Assembly: GCA_017985675.1 (NCBI GenBank) | Contig: JAGNXB010000002.1 | Coordinates: 62,001 to 126,000, forward strand | Source: Saprospiraceae bacterium | GTDB taxonomy: Bacteria > Bacteroidota > Bacteroidia > Chitinophagales > Saprospiraceae | DNA: 64,000 nt | Direction: 5' to 3' | Shown here: one piece after another, positions 53,059 through 61,578 of the stretch | Layout: each line of letters opens with the position of its first letter | How positions within the stretch are numbered: the stretch's first letter is position 1 | Position numbers and translations under genes: made by a program | The notes under the pieces: model-generated | What the model saw: the letters and a program-made list of their open reading frames with translations, nothing else | Databases searched by the model: none | Told to the model about the DNA's origin: nothing

Positions 53059-54031
53059 TGCCTTTGTGGATCAACAAATCCCCATATGGACGACCTTTTG
53101 AATCTTTGCCCAAATCCGAAAGATAGGCCCTATCCGAATGATGGAGCCATTTAGATTCAGGTGTCTTTGAGTTGTCCATTAACCAATCAAATGTTCGCCA
53201 GCAAGCCAATGAATCATGTGCATCAACACGACCTGTTAATATCGTACGTGCATAATTGTAATTGCGAATACCATTGTCAAAAGCTGCAAGACGTGCACAA
53301 GCTTCATTATGCCCCCCTGTTAATTTAGGATTACCAGAGCGTTTGTCTAGTAACATCCAGAATTTTCGATCCACTGATATAGAGGTGGTATATACCAATC
53401 GACTAAATTCATCTCCAACGACATGATCATCCTCTCCAACAATAACACCTAATACACAATCACTGGGAATGGCCTCATAGTTGGACAAGATTCCATCTTG
53501 AAATGGACCTGTTCCAGCCATACACAATAAAATGGCTCCAGGATCAATCAATCCAAACGAATCGGAGCGTGCTGCGAGATGTGATGCAATGACACCTCCA
53601 AAAGAATGACCTATGTAATGAAGTTGAGATGGTAGATCCATTTTCAAAGAATCGCGCATGATACTCAAAGCATTTTTTATCGCACCTGATGCACAACCGG
53701 CAAAAGCTTCCGGAGCAGGACGTATCATGTTATCCTGGTAATAAGGGAAAATGACAGTCTTGCCATTTCGGACTAAATGGTCAATCCATGCACCGTAAAC
53801 CATGGGATTGTAACCACCATACCCATGTAAAAAAATGATTACTTCTTCGGAATGCAGGGATTTATTCCCTGGATAAAAAATGGCGTATCCATTTTTACCT
53901 TTGACTCCTTCGAATGTATTGACATGGTTGTCATGTAAATCTAATTCATATTCTTCCTGAGGCACAAAAAAGGACAAAGGAAAGAACAGAAAAATAAAAT
54001 TCAACGAAAGAACAGGACCAAGAAATTTCAC
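53039..54031 (-). CDS. Secreted alpha/beta-hydrolase (lipase/esterase-like)
   Basis: 330 residues with a signal peptide (LNFIFLFFPLSFFVPQ). The oxyanion region is in FLHGYGGYNPM, the nucleophile elbow is GHSFGG, an acidic residue lies in VIVGEDDHVV, and a His follows late (TGGHNEA). A serine esterase or lipase is likely; the substrate is unknown. It stands alone. Confidence 0.78.
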   Translation of the reverse strand: MKFLGPVLSLNFIFLFFPLSFFVPQEEYELDLHDNHVNTFEGVKGKNGYAIFYPGNKSLHSEEVIIFLHGYGGYNPMVYGAWIDHLVRNGKTVIFPYYQDNMIRPAPEAFAGCASGAIKNALSIMRDSLKMDLPSQLHYIGHSFGGVIASHLAARSDSFGLIDPGAILLCMAGTGPFQDGILSNYEAIPSDCVLGVIVGEDDHVVGDEFSRLVYTTSISVDRKFWMLLDKRSGNPKLTGGHNEACARLAAFDNGIRNYNYARTILTGRVDAHDSLACWRTFDWLMDNSKTPESKWLHHSDRAYLSDLGKDSKGRPYGDLLIHKGIILPQE

Positions 54032-54104
54032 ATTTGCGATTTAAACAGATCTAACAGCTGGTTTTGCCTTGAAGTTCGCCAGCAACACTTAATTTTAGCG
54101 CTAG

Positions 54105-55169
54105 ATGGATCAAAAACAAATCCAAAATGTGATTCAAACCAGCAAAGCTGGTGTCATAGGGGCAGGTAGCTTTGGTACAGCCGTAGCGAACCTGCTAGCC
54201 CTTAATATGGATGTGCTCTTGTTTAGCAGAAATCCGCAAACCGTCAAAGAAATTAATGCTAACCATCAATATAATGGATTTCATTACCATCCCCGGATAC
54301 AAGCAACTAGTGATCCGGAAATGATGTGCAAGGAATGCTATTTGCTCTTCCCAATAGTACCTTCCAATAGTTTTCGCGCTATGATGCGCACTTTTTCTAT
54401 ACATCTTAAGCCTTTTCATGTCATGATCCATGGCACCAAAGGATTTGATACCAACCTTATCCCGGAGAGCCAGTTAGACGCGATCCCACTCGACCGATCT
54501 CATATTAGTACAATGAGTGAGGTCATTTTACAAGAAAGTGCGGTATTACGGGTAGGTTGCCTTTCCGGACCCAATCTTTCTAAAGAAATTATGGAAGGGC
54601 AGCCCACGGCAACCGTAATAGCCTCTCACTTTGAAGAGGTCATTGGACTTGGGAAAGCCGCTTTAAATAGTTCCTCCTTTCATGTTTTTGGTTCGGAGGA
54701 CCGCCTTGGAGCAGAACTAGCCGGTGCACTTAAAAACACGATTGCATTGGGATCAGGTATTTTAAGCGGGTTAGGGATGGGCAAAAACATTCAATCTATG
54801 CTTCTTACACGAGGATTACATGAAATGATACATATTGGCCGAGCACTGGGCTCTGATAGTCATGCATTTATTGGCACTGCAGGCATTGGCGACCTTATTG
54901 CTACTGCCACCAGTGAAAAAAGTCGCAATTTTAGTTTTGGATTACGTTTAGCTACTGGCGAGACATATCAATCCGTGCGTGATTCAATGCCTGAGTTGGC
55001 TGAAGGCATACGGACCCTTCAAATCATCAAACAACTGACAAAAAGTTACAAGCTGCACGTCCCTATAAATACAATGCTGTATAGAGTCGTTTTTGAGGGA
55101 TTTGACATGCAAAAAGCCATACAATTTCTGATGCGGTATCCCTATGATATAGATGTAGATTTTATTTAA
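54105..55169 (+). CDS. gpsA: Glycerol-3-phosphate dehydrogenase [NAD(P)+]
   Basis: 354 residues. Rossmann motif GVIGAGSFGTAVANLLA (about residues 17-33), the signature GTKGFD, catalytic Lys in AGALKNTIALGSGI, and GTAGIGDLIATATSEKSRN. It makes sn-glycerol-3-phosphate for phospholipids. TAATTTTA just before the ATG resembles the -7 box. Confidence 0.92.
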   Translation: MDQKQIQNVIQTSKAGVIGAGSFGTAVANLLALNMDVLLFSRNPQTVKEINANHQYNGFHYHPRIQATSDPEMMCKECYLLFPIVPSNSFRAMMRTFSIHLKPFHVMIHGTKGFDTNLIPESQLDAIPLDRSHISTMSEVILQESAVLRVGCLSGPNLSKEIMEGQPTATVIASHFEEVIGLGKAALNSSSFHVFGSEDRLGAELAGALKNTIALGSGILSGLGMGKNIQSMLLTRGLHEMIHIGRALGSDSHAFIGTAGIGDLIATATSEKSRNFSFGLRLATGETYQSVRDSMPELAEGIRTLQIIKQLTKSYKLHVPINTMLYRVVFEGFDMQKAIQFLMRYPYDIDVDFI

Positions 55170-55177
55170 ATTCCAGC

Positions 55178-55837
55178 CTACTTCAGCTTGTCCTTGAAAC
55201 GTTTCCTGAATTTGATCAGTTTGGGTGTAATGATTGCGTTGCAATAGCCATTTGATGAGTTTTGACTATAATAATCCTGATGATAGCCCTCAGCCGGATA
55301 ATAGGTTCCTACAGGAACTATTTCAGTTACGATTGGTCGTTCCCAAAGTTGTGGGGCAATTTCTGATTTGGAGTATTCCGCTTTTGCCCGTTGATCCTCA
55401 TCATGGTAAAAGATGGCAGATCTATACTGTGTACCAACATCATTGCCCTGACGATTAAGGGTGGTGGGATCATGTGTACTCCAAAACACATCGAGAATGT
55501 CTTCAAAACTTATTTCTGAAGAATCAAAAGTTATCTGGACGACTTCAGCATGGCCTGTTGTACCTGAACAGATATCCTTATAAGTAGGATTGACAACTGT
55601 TCCTCCGGTATACCCTGATTCAACTTTGTAAACACCTTTCAACTCCTGGTATACTGCTTCAACACACCAAAAACATCCCCCGCCTAGTGTAACGGTTGAT
55701 AGTCCTTCCTTTTCCATATCCTTGAATTGATTTTGATTTTGCAATGCATACCGACCACGTTCATTCTGCTGAGCACAGGATGAAAATGTCAATAAAAGAA
55801 AAAGCAACGTAACCCAACTTATAAGGTGATTCATCAT
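55178..55837 (-). CDS. msrA: Peptide methionine-S-sulfoxide reductase MsrA, lipoprotein
   Basis: 219 residues. A lipoprotein signal ([11 protein letters not shown] then AQQ) places it in the envelope. The active site [13 protein letters not shown] is intact, with [17 protein letters not shown] and a late cysteine in [11 protein letters not shown] for recycling. It reduces the S-form of oxidised Met. Coupled to the exported MsrB by a four-base overlap: last of three msr genes. Confidence 0.92.
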   Translation of the reverse strand: MMNHLISWVTLLFLLLTFSSCAQQNERGRYALQNQNQFKDMEKEGLSTVTLGGGCFWCVEAVYQELKGVYKVESGYTGGTVVNPTYKDICSGTTGHAEVVQITFDSSEISFEDILDVFWSTHDPTTLNRQGNDVGTQYRSAIFYHDEDQRAKAEYSKSEIAPQLWERPIVTEIVPVGTYYPAEGYHQDYYSQNSSNGYCNAIITPKLIKFRKRFKDKLK

Positions 55838-56346
55838 TTTGAAGGTTTAAACAAAAGCGAAATAGAATTAACACAGTGCCTGGTATCCTTCGAGGTAAAC
55901 CCTTCGCCCAAAAATACATGGCCCAGGTGTCCCTGGCATTGCACACACACTATCTCTGTCCTGTCTCCATCCGCATCTGGAATTCGCAACACTGCACCCG
56001 AAATTTCATCATCAAAACTAGGCCACCCACAGCCTGAATCAAACTTACTTTTAGAATGGTATAGTGGCGCATCACATCTGCGACAATGGTAAGTTCCGGC
56101 TTCCTTTGTATCAAAATATGCACCTGTAAACGGACGTTCGGTGCCTTTGGATTCGATGACCCTTGCTTCATCGGGTGTCAAGTTTCTCCATACTGATCTG
56201 GCAGGTACCACTATTGTATCTTCAGCAGACACCTGCACCAACTTAGACATAGGCTCAGCCAAACCTGCTGGTCTTTGAATACCTGAATTGCATGCAATCA
56301 AGATGCAACTGCTAGTAAAAAAACTGATTATTTGGTACATTCTCAT
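55834..56346 (-). CDS. msrB: Peptide methionine-R-sulfoxide reductase MsrB, lipoprotein
   Basis: 170 residues. A signal with lipobox (SSCILIAC) precedes a full MsrB domain: zinc cysteines in [11 protein letters not shown] and [21 protein letters not shown], and the catalytic RHCVNSISL. It reduces the R-form of oxidised Met in the envelope. It is about 65% like the next gene by eye, so a tandem duplicate with a signal added. Confidence 0.92.
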   Translation of the reverse strand: MRMYQIISFFTSSCILIACNSGIQRPAGLAEPMSKLVQVSAEDTIVVPARSVWRNLTPDEARVIESKGTERPFTGAYFDTKEAGTYHCRRCDAPLYHSKSKFDSGCGWPSFDDEISGAVLRIPDADGDRTEIVCVQCQGHLGHVFLGEGFTSKDTRHCVNSISLLFKPSK

Positions 56347-56711
56347 GCTGGTTTGAAGATCAAGGAAATTGAATTAACACAATGACGTGTATTTTTTGGG
56401 GTAAGCCGTTCGCCAGAAAAAACATGACCCAAATGCCCTCCACAATTTGAGCATAAGATTTCAGTCCTTCGCCCATCCGCATCTGTATGGCGCTGCACTG
56501 CTCCGGCTAGTTCATCATCAAAACTGGGCCATCCGCAGCCTGAATCAAATTTATCTGCAGAGCGATAAAGCGCAATATTGCACCTGCGACAATGGTAGGT
56601 ACCTTCTGATTTTGTCGAATTATACTCACCTGAAAACGGACGTTCAGTTCCTTTGTGCTCAATCACATGTGATTCTTCCGGGCTCAGCGCGCGCCATTCA
56701 GGATGTGCCAT
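56343..56711 (-). CDS. msrB: Peptide methionine-R-sulfoxide reductase MsrB, cytoplasmic
   Basis: 122 residues without a signal: [13 protein letters not shown] begins directly before the domain. Zinc cysteines CRRC and [12 protein letters not shown] and the catalytic RHCVNSISL are all present. It overlaps the exported copy by four bases. First of the three msr genes, giving cytoplasmic and envelope repair from one operon. Confidence 0.92.
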   Translation of the reverse strand: MAHPEWRALSPEESHVIEHKGTERPFSGEYNSTKSEGTYHCRRCNIALYRSADKFDSGCGWPSFDDELAGAVQRHTDADGRRTEILCSNCGGHLGHVFSGERLTPKNTRHCVNSISLIFKPA

Positions 56712-56818
56712 AAACTATAGTTTCAAACGGAACAAAAACATCCTTAGGAAGTTCGACAATATCAAACTATCGTATTTTATCGCTCGGAGCAAATAAAGAA
56801 GCCTGACAACTTAAGCCG

Positions 56819-57280
56819 CTATGATTTGGGTTCAGCAGTAAGAACGAAGACGGGATCATTCAATTGCAATAATCCCCCGGTTCGTATAATCGCAGTGAAT
56901 CCGCCTTTATGCGCCAAGGCTTTTGTACCACCTTTGCCGAGATTTTCTTCCATCCGTGCACATGGATGGCATGGTCCTGTCAATTCGACAATACATTCTC
57001 CTAACTGAACAAGCGTTCCAACGGGCAAATGAAGATTGACCCCGGAAACAACGATGTTTCTACGAGTCATTGATGGATCGATAGCTTCGATACCCAGCGC
57101 TTGTGCTGCTGCTGCAAGATCTTCGGCTAAAATGATTGTTGCTTGCCTATCACCATCTCTTTTATCATAATGATCCCCTTCAAGTCCATTTCCTGCAATG
57201 GCCAGCACATCTGATTTGATTTGCATTGGTTCTCGTCTTCCAGGGCGGACCCCAATCCAGCATATTTGACCTTGAATCAT
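56819..57280 (-). CDS. MOSC-domain protein
   Basis: 153 residues made of one MOSC domain. GLEGDHYDKRDGDRQATI and TRRNIVVSG are typical, and the conserved cysteine is in GPCHPCARME. MOSC proteins bind sulfur- or molybdenum-cofactor-related groups (YiiM type). The substrate is unknown. It lies downstream of the structured non-coding segment at 57321-57782 on the other strand. Confidence 0.85.
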   Translation of the reverse strand: MIQGQICWIGVRPGRREPMQIKSDVLAIAGNGLEGDHYDKRDGDRQATIILAEDLAAAAQALGIEAIDPSMTRRNIVVSGVNLHLPVGTLVQLGECIVELTGPCHPCARMEENLGKGGTKALAHKGGFTAIIRTGGLLQLNDPVFVLTAEPKS

Positions 57281-57320
57281 TTTTTAAAAATTGGATTAAA
57301 TACAAGTTGGCGTTACGATA

Positions 57321-57411
57321 TGTCTCATTGTTGATCAAATTTCGGTTATTTTTCAATAAAATCACCCCCAAATCAGATAAATCGACTTGTTATTTTTCAC
57401 AAAATGAGACA
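57321..57411. repeat. Inverted repeat TGTCTCATT ... AATGAGACA with internal direct repeat
   Basis: 9-bp perfect arms at 57321-57329 and 57403-57411. Between them GTTATTTTTCA occurs twice (57345-57355 and 57389-57399). Very AT-rich DNA follows (57420-57510) with no frame. This is the first part of the 562-bp gap before sucC. Confidence 0.5.
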
Positions 57412-57576
57412 CATGCGATAGTTTAATTTTATATTATGCTCTATTTCTTTTATTTATACATTAATATATAATATTATATTAAAATCATCGTTCACAATTT
57501 GATTTTTTTGTATTTTGTAGGGGAGGCACCCCGGCGCATCTTTGTACTGTGATCGGAAGTAGGTCACCAACAAAAA

Positions 57577-57782
57577 CGAATATTGTTCATGGGATTATAA
57601 TAGGCCGGTGCCGGACAGTAAAAAGTTACTGTCCAGCACCCCAACTTTAACCGGCCGTTAAGACGCTCTTAAAATCATACCAAATTGAAATAGAGCGTCG
57701 TTACAAAATCGAATATTGTTCATGGGATTATAATTTGTAGCAAAGCGCCGTCATGAAAGCATGACGGCGCTTTTGTCTTTTT
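57577..57782 (+). ncRNA. Structured non-coding segment: two 25-bp repeats, each followed by a hairpin
   Basis: A 25-bp sequence (57577-57601, beginning CGAATATTGTTC, ending GGGATTATAAT) occurs again without a mismatch at 57710-57734. After copy 1 comes a 15-bp hairpin (57607-57621 with 57626-57640, AAAG loop). After copy 2 comes a perfect 14-bp hairpin with the same AAAG loop and a T-tail. Between them GACGCTCT/AGAGCGTC makes a further stem (57662-57669, 57692-57699). The whole can be one transcript or two small RNAs; strand is inferred from the T-tail. Confidence 0.4.
57742..57782 (+). terminator. Strong terminator ending the structured segment
   Basis: AAAGCGCCGTCATG pairs perfectly with CATGACGGCGCTTT around an AAAG loop, followed by TTTTGTCTTTTT. 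It would insulate sucC from upstream transcription. Confidence 0.85.
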
Positions 57783-57815
57783 AAGACTTCGCTCATCCTG
57801 ATTTGGTAAAAGCAT

Positions 57816-57823
57816 TACTTTTG
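57816..57823 (+). promoter_or_regulatory. -7 promoter element TACTTTTG of sucC
   Basis: Exact TAnnTTTG, 19 bases before the sucC ATG. Confidence 0.55.
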
Positions 57824-57842
57824 TCCGCAGAACTACACACAA

Positions 57843-59036
57843 ATGAATCTACACGAATACCAAGGGAAAGAATTGTTGAAGCAATATGGTGTTAAGATCC
57901 AGGAAGGATATCTTGCCACTACTGTCGAGGAAGCAGTTCAATCTGCTCAAATGATAAAAGACAACTACCAATCAGACTGGTGTGTAGTGAAAGCACAAGT
58001 ACATGCGGGGGGCAGAGGAAAAGGCGGCGGCGTAAAGCTCGCCAAAAATGAGGAGCAGGTAAAAGAGCACGCTTCCAATATTCTCGGGATGATGCTGGTC
58101 ACTCCCCAGACAAGCCAAGAAGGAAAGCTAGTGCGGAAAGTATTGATCGCGCAGGACGTTTATTACCCAGGTGAATCTGAGACCAAAGAATACTATGTAT
58201 CCGTGCTGACAGACCGTGCACGCCAATGCAATGTCATTATTTATTCGACGGAAGGCGGAATGGATATTGAAACAGTTGCAGAGCACACCCCACATTTAGT
58301 ACACAAGGAATATGTTGATCCAACACTTGGCCTTCTGCCCTTCCAAATCAACAAAATTGCCTTCAATCTAGGACTGGAAGGTCCGGCTTTTAAAGAAATG
58401 CGCGGTTTCATCCAATCAGTTTACAAGGCATTTATCGGAGCTGATGCTTCCCTCTTTGAAATAAACCCTTGTCTTAAAACAAGCGATAACAAGGTTATAG
58501 CTGTAGATGCTAAAGTAGTATTGGACGATAACGCATTATTTCGGCATCCTGATTTGGCGGCATGGCGAGATACTGACGAAGAGGATCCTACAGAGGTCGA
58601 AGCACGCAGCCACAACTTAAATTATGTCAAGCTCGATGGCAATGTAGGTTGTATGGTCAACGGCGCTGGTTTAGCTATGTCCACAATGGATATCATCAAA
58701 CTTTCCGGCGGGGAGCCCGCAAACTTTCTTGATGTAGGGGGCACAGCAGATGCTGATCGCGTTGAAAAAGCTTTCCGGATTATTTTACGAGACCCTAATG
58801 TTAAAGCCATCCTCATAAATATTTTTGGGGGGATAGTACGGTGCGACCGGGTTGCACAAGGCGTTGTTGATGCCTATCGAAATCTTGGCAATATTCACGT
58901 TCCAATCATTGTTCGTCTACAGGGTACAAATGCCGATATAGCTCAACAAATAATCAAAGATTCCGGCCTGAAAGTATACTCAGCCATTTTATTGCAGGAA
59001 GCAGCTGATTTAGTCAACCAAGTACTAAAAGATTAA
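57843..59036 (+). CDS. sucC: Succinyl-CoA ligase (ADP-forming) beta subunit
   Basis: 397 residues, full length. ATP-grasp domain (MNLHEYQGKELLKQYGV, VKAQVHAGGRGKGGGVKLA) and the C-terminal CoA-ligase part with FLDVGGTADADRV and LINIFGGIVRCDRVAQG. TCA cycle: succinyl-CoA to succinate with ATP formation. sucD is not next to it, a known arrangement in Bacteroidota. Confidence 0.95.
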   Translation: MNLHEYQGKELLKQYGVKIQEGYLATTVEEAVQSAQMIKDNYQSDWCVVKAQVHAGGRGKGGGVKLAKNEEQVKEHASNILGMMLVTPQTSQEGKLVRKVLIAQDVYYPGESETKEYYVSVLTDRARQCNVIIYSTEGGMDIETVAEHTPHLVHKEYVDPTLGLLPFQINKIAFNLGLEGPAFKEMRGFIQSVYKAFIGADASLFEINPCLKTSDNKVIAVDAKVVLDDNALFRHPDLAAWRDTDEEDPTEVEARSHNLNYVKLDGNVGCMVNGAGLAMSTMDIIKLSGGEPANFLDVGGTADADRVEKAFRIILRDPNVKAILINIFGGIVRCDRVAQGVVDAYRNLGNIHVPIIVRLQGTNADIAQQIIKDSGLKVYSAILLQEAADLVNQVLKD

Positions 59037-59108
59037 CTTAGGGACATTTCAGTTTAGGGTATTCTTGACAATCGGCAGGTCAAACGGGTATTTACGCATA
59101 ACACTAGT

Positions 59109-59804
59109 TTAAATATCAAACGTAAATCCTTCTTCTAAAACGATTTCATACCTTTCCTTGTCAAATCGATACAGCTTAGCAGGTCGATGTGCAACTCCAA
59201 CCTGAGTGATACGCAAATCAACGAGGATGTTCATTGAAAGCATCTTTTTCCTGAAGTTGCGTTTATCCATTGGCACTTGCAGAATAGCTTCATAAAGTTG
59301 TTGAAGTTCAGTGAGGGTAAATTGCTGGGGCAATAATTCGAAGCCAACTGGTTGGGTTTTAACGCGCTTTTTTAATTTATTAAAGCAGGCTTCAAGTATT
59401 TCATTGTGGTCAAATGCAAGCGGCATGCGCAAGGCATCCTGTATATTGTGCCATTGTGCTTGTTCCGCCCAGGACGATGCTCTAAGCTCGTTGTTTTCAA
59501 GTTTAATTAATGAGTAGTAGGCAATTGTAATGACCCTGCCGGAAGGATGGCGATTGACGCTACCAAAAGTGTGTACCTGCTCCAAATAAACATCCTTAAG
59601 TCCAACTAAGTGTTGTAGAACGCGGGCTGCCGCCACATCCAAATTTTCTTCTGGCAATACCATATCACCCGGCAGACTCCATTTTTCTTTATGAGGTGCG
59701 GCACTTCTTTGGACCAAAATGACCTTCAATTCATCCCGGTTAAATCCGAAAATTACATTGTCAACTGAAATTGCGGACCTTAGGACTTGATCAAATTTTG
59801 CCAT
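59109..59804 (-). CDS. Nudix-domain transcriptional regulator (NrtR/AraR-like)
   Basis: 231 residues. An N-terminal Nudix fold (VILVQRS, KWSLPGDMVLPEENL) is followed by a C-terminal winged helix (LTELQQLYEAILQVPMDKRNFRKKML, then HRPAKLYRFD). In the Nudix box the catalytic REVxEE stretch is replaced by RVLQHL, so hydrolysis is probably lost and a ligand is sensed instead. NrtR-type proteins control NAD or sugar genes. It sits between sucC and a threonine aldolase gene; the target is unknown. Confidence 0.85.
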   Translation of the reverse strand: MAKFDQVLRSAISVDNVIFGFNRDELKVILVQRSAAPHKEKWSLPGDMVLPEENLDVAAARVLQHLVGLKDVYLEQVHTFGSVNRHPSGRVITIAYYSLIKLENNELRASSWAEQAQWHNIQDALRMPLAFDHNEILEACFNKLKKRVKTQPVGFELLPQQFTLTELQQLYEAILQVPMDKRNFRKKMLSMNILVDLRITQVGVAHRPAKLYRFDKERYEIVLEEGFTFDI

Positions 59805-59884
59805 TCAGGCTGATTGTAAGGTGGTAACTTGCTCAAAAATAACTAAAAGTATTGGTAGAAACAACACTAGTATGTTGATTTCTG

Positions 59885-59892
59885 TACATTTG
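59885..59892 (+). promoter_or_regulatory. -7 promoter element TACATTTG of the threonine aldolase gene
   Basis: Exact TAnnTTTG ending five bases before the ATG at 59898; the leader would be almost absent. Confidence 0.5.
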
Positions 59893-59897
59893 TTCAC

Positions 59898-60920
59898 ATG
59901 ATAAATTTAACTTCCGACACACTCACAAGGCCCACACAGGGAATGTTACAAGCTATGATGAATGCGGATGTAGGCGATGATGTGTTTGGCGAGGACCCAA
60001 CAGTGAATAAGTTGGAAGGATATGTGGCAGAAAGATTTGGTATGCAGTCAGCCTTGTTTTGTCCCTCCGGGACGATGGCCAACCAAATAGCATTGAAGGT
60101 ACATACCAGACCATTGGATGAAGTAATCTGCGATATCAACTCACACGTTTATCAATATGAGGTAGGCGGGTATGCCTTTCATTCCGGCATCGGTATCCAA
60201 TTGCTGGAAGGCGACTTTGGACGTTTACATGCTGCCCAAATTGAAGCTGCTATTCGACCTGAAAAAGACTGGCTACCAAGTTCCCGATTGGTGGTCCTTG
60301 AAAACACTTGTAATAGAGGAGGTGGTAGCTATTACACCATTGACCAAATCTTACCCATAAGAGAGGTCTGTAAGCGAAATAATCTTGCACTTCATTTGGA
60401 TGGAGCACGACTATTCAACGCACTGGTAGAAACCTCAGAAACAACTGAACAATGGGGTGCTGCTTTTGATTCCATTTCCCTTTGCCTTTCGAAAGGTCTT
60501 GGTGCTCCTGTTGGCTCCATGCTGATAGGGTCCTATTCTTTTATAAAAGAATCCCGGCGGGTACGAAAGGCAATGGGCGGGGGCATGCGCCAGGTTGGGT
60601 ATCTTGCGGCAGCAGGTATATATGCCCTGGGAAATCATGTTGATCGCCTGAAAGAAGACCATCTCCATGCCCAGTGGTTATCAAAAGCACTGGAAGAAGC
60701 GAATTGGGTGACTAACATCAAACCTGTGAGCACAAATATTATCCTCTTTGATGTAAATCCCGCTTGGACGGCGGAACAAGCCCTTGAGGCTTTGGCGTCA
60801 GCAGGTATCAAAGCCGCTGGTTTCGGTCCTCAAACTATTCGTTTTGTCACGCACCTCGATGTTACCCCTGAGATGGCGCTTACTTCATGCCGGATTATTA
60901 AGAACCTGAAAATAGATTAA
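59898..60920 (+). CDS. ltaE: Low-specificity L-threonine aldolase
   Basis: 340 residues, PLP fold type I. It starts MINLTSDTLTRPT as the family does. VGDDVFGEDPTVNKLE, LFCPSGTMANQIAL, HLDGARLFNAL and the PLP lysine in SLCLSKGLGAPVGS (near residue 199) are all visible. It splits threonine or allo-threonine into glycine and acetaldehyde. Convergent with the nuclease-family gene. Confidence 0.92.
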   Translation: MINLTSDTLTRPTQGMLQAMMNADVGDDVFGEDPTVNKLEGYVAERFGMQSALFCPSGTMANQIALKVHTRPLDEVICDINSHVYQYEVGGYAFHSGIGIQLLEGDFGRLHAAQIEAAIRPEKDWLPSSRLVVLENTCNRGGGSYYTIDQILPIREVCKRNNLALHLDGARLFNALVETSETTEQWGAAFDSISLCLSKGLGAPVGSMLIGSYSFIKESRRVRKAMGGGMRQVGYLAAAGIYALGNHVDRLKEDHLHAQWLSKALEEANWVTNIKPVSTNIILFDVNPAWTAEQALEALASAGIKAAGFGPQTIRFVTHLDVTPEMALTSCRIIKNLKID

Positions 60921-60923
60921 CAC

Positions 60924-61520
60924 TCAGGACTCAATACCCTTCCTTCTGTTGAGTTCATCACGAATAGCCGCGGCATGTTCGTAATCTTCATTATTCAACG
61001 CATCCTGAAGCAATTTTTCCAGCGCTACAATGGAATGCTGATCTAATGTTTTGGTCTCGTCCTCTAACGCTAAGGGTTGGGAGGTTTTTACTGTTGAACC
61101 TTCATTTTCCTCATCAAGCACTACACCTGCAGATTCCATTATAAACTCAAAGGTAAATATGGGGCATTTAAATCTGACAGCGAGTGCAAGTGCATCGGAT
61201 GTACGGGAATCAATTTCAATTTGCTCACCTTGACGTTCACATACCAATCGGGCATAAAAGATTCCATCCAGAAGGTTATTGATAAGTACTTCCTTCAAAG
61301 TTATGTCAAATGACTCAATCGTTTTTTTAAAAAGGTCATGCGTCAAAGGCCGATTCGGCGTCATACGTTCCATTGCAACAGCAATTGCCTGAGCTTCAAA
61401 GCCACCAATTACAATGGGCAAGCGGCGGCGTCCTCCTTTTTCACCGAGTACTACGGCGTAATTATGCGATTGCGTTACACTATGGGAAAGTGCTACTATA
61501 TCAAGTTCTATTTTTTTCAT
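60924..61520 (-). CDS. Bifunctional nuclease family protein (DUF151) with UVR motif
   Basis: About 198 residues from MKKIELDIVALSHS. The DUF151 domain (YAVVLGEKGGRRRLPIVIGGFEAQAIA, SRTSDALALAVRF) is followed by a C-terminal UvrB/UvrC-type helix pair (LEKLLQDALNNEDYEHAAAIRDE). Relatives in plants have nuclease activity; the bacterial role is unproved. ATGs at 61541 and 61574 are in frame but less like the family. Confidence 0.88.
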   Translation of the reverse strand: MKKIELDIVALSHSVTQSHNYAVVLGEKGGRRRLPIVIGGFEAQAIAVAMERMTPNRPLTHDLFKKTIESFDITLKEVLINNLLDGIFYARLVCERQGEQIEIDSRTSDALALAVRFKCPIFTFEFIMESAGVVLDEENEGSTVKTSQPLALEDETKTLDQHSIVALEKLLQDALNNEDYEHAAAIRDELNRRKGIES

Positions 61521-61578
61521 TTCAGATCCATGCTTACTCATGTGGGTATCGTTAAGACCATTGTAAAAAGGCATTATT

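Noticed and set aside
57420..57510. Replication origin (AT-rich unwinding region)
   Set aside because: No DnaA-box cluster is seen, and no dnaA, dnaN or gidA gene is near.
57520..57640. tRNA or riboswitch
   Set aside because: No cloverleaf, CCA end or T-loop; no known riboswitch core recognised.
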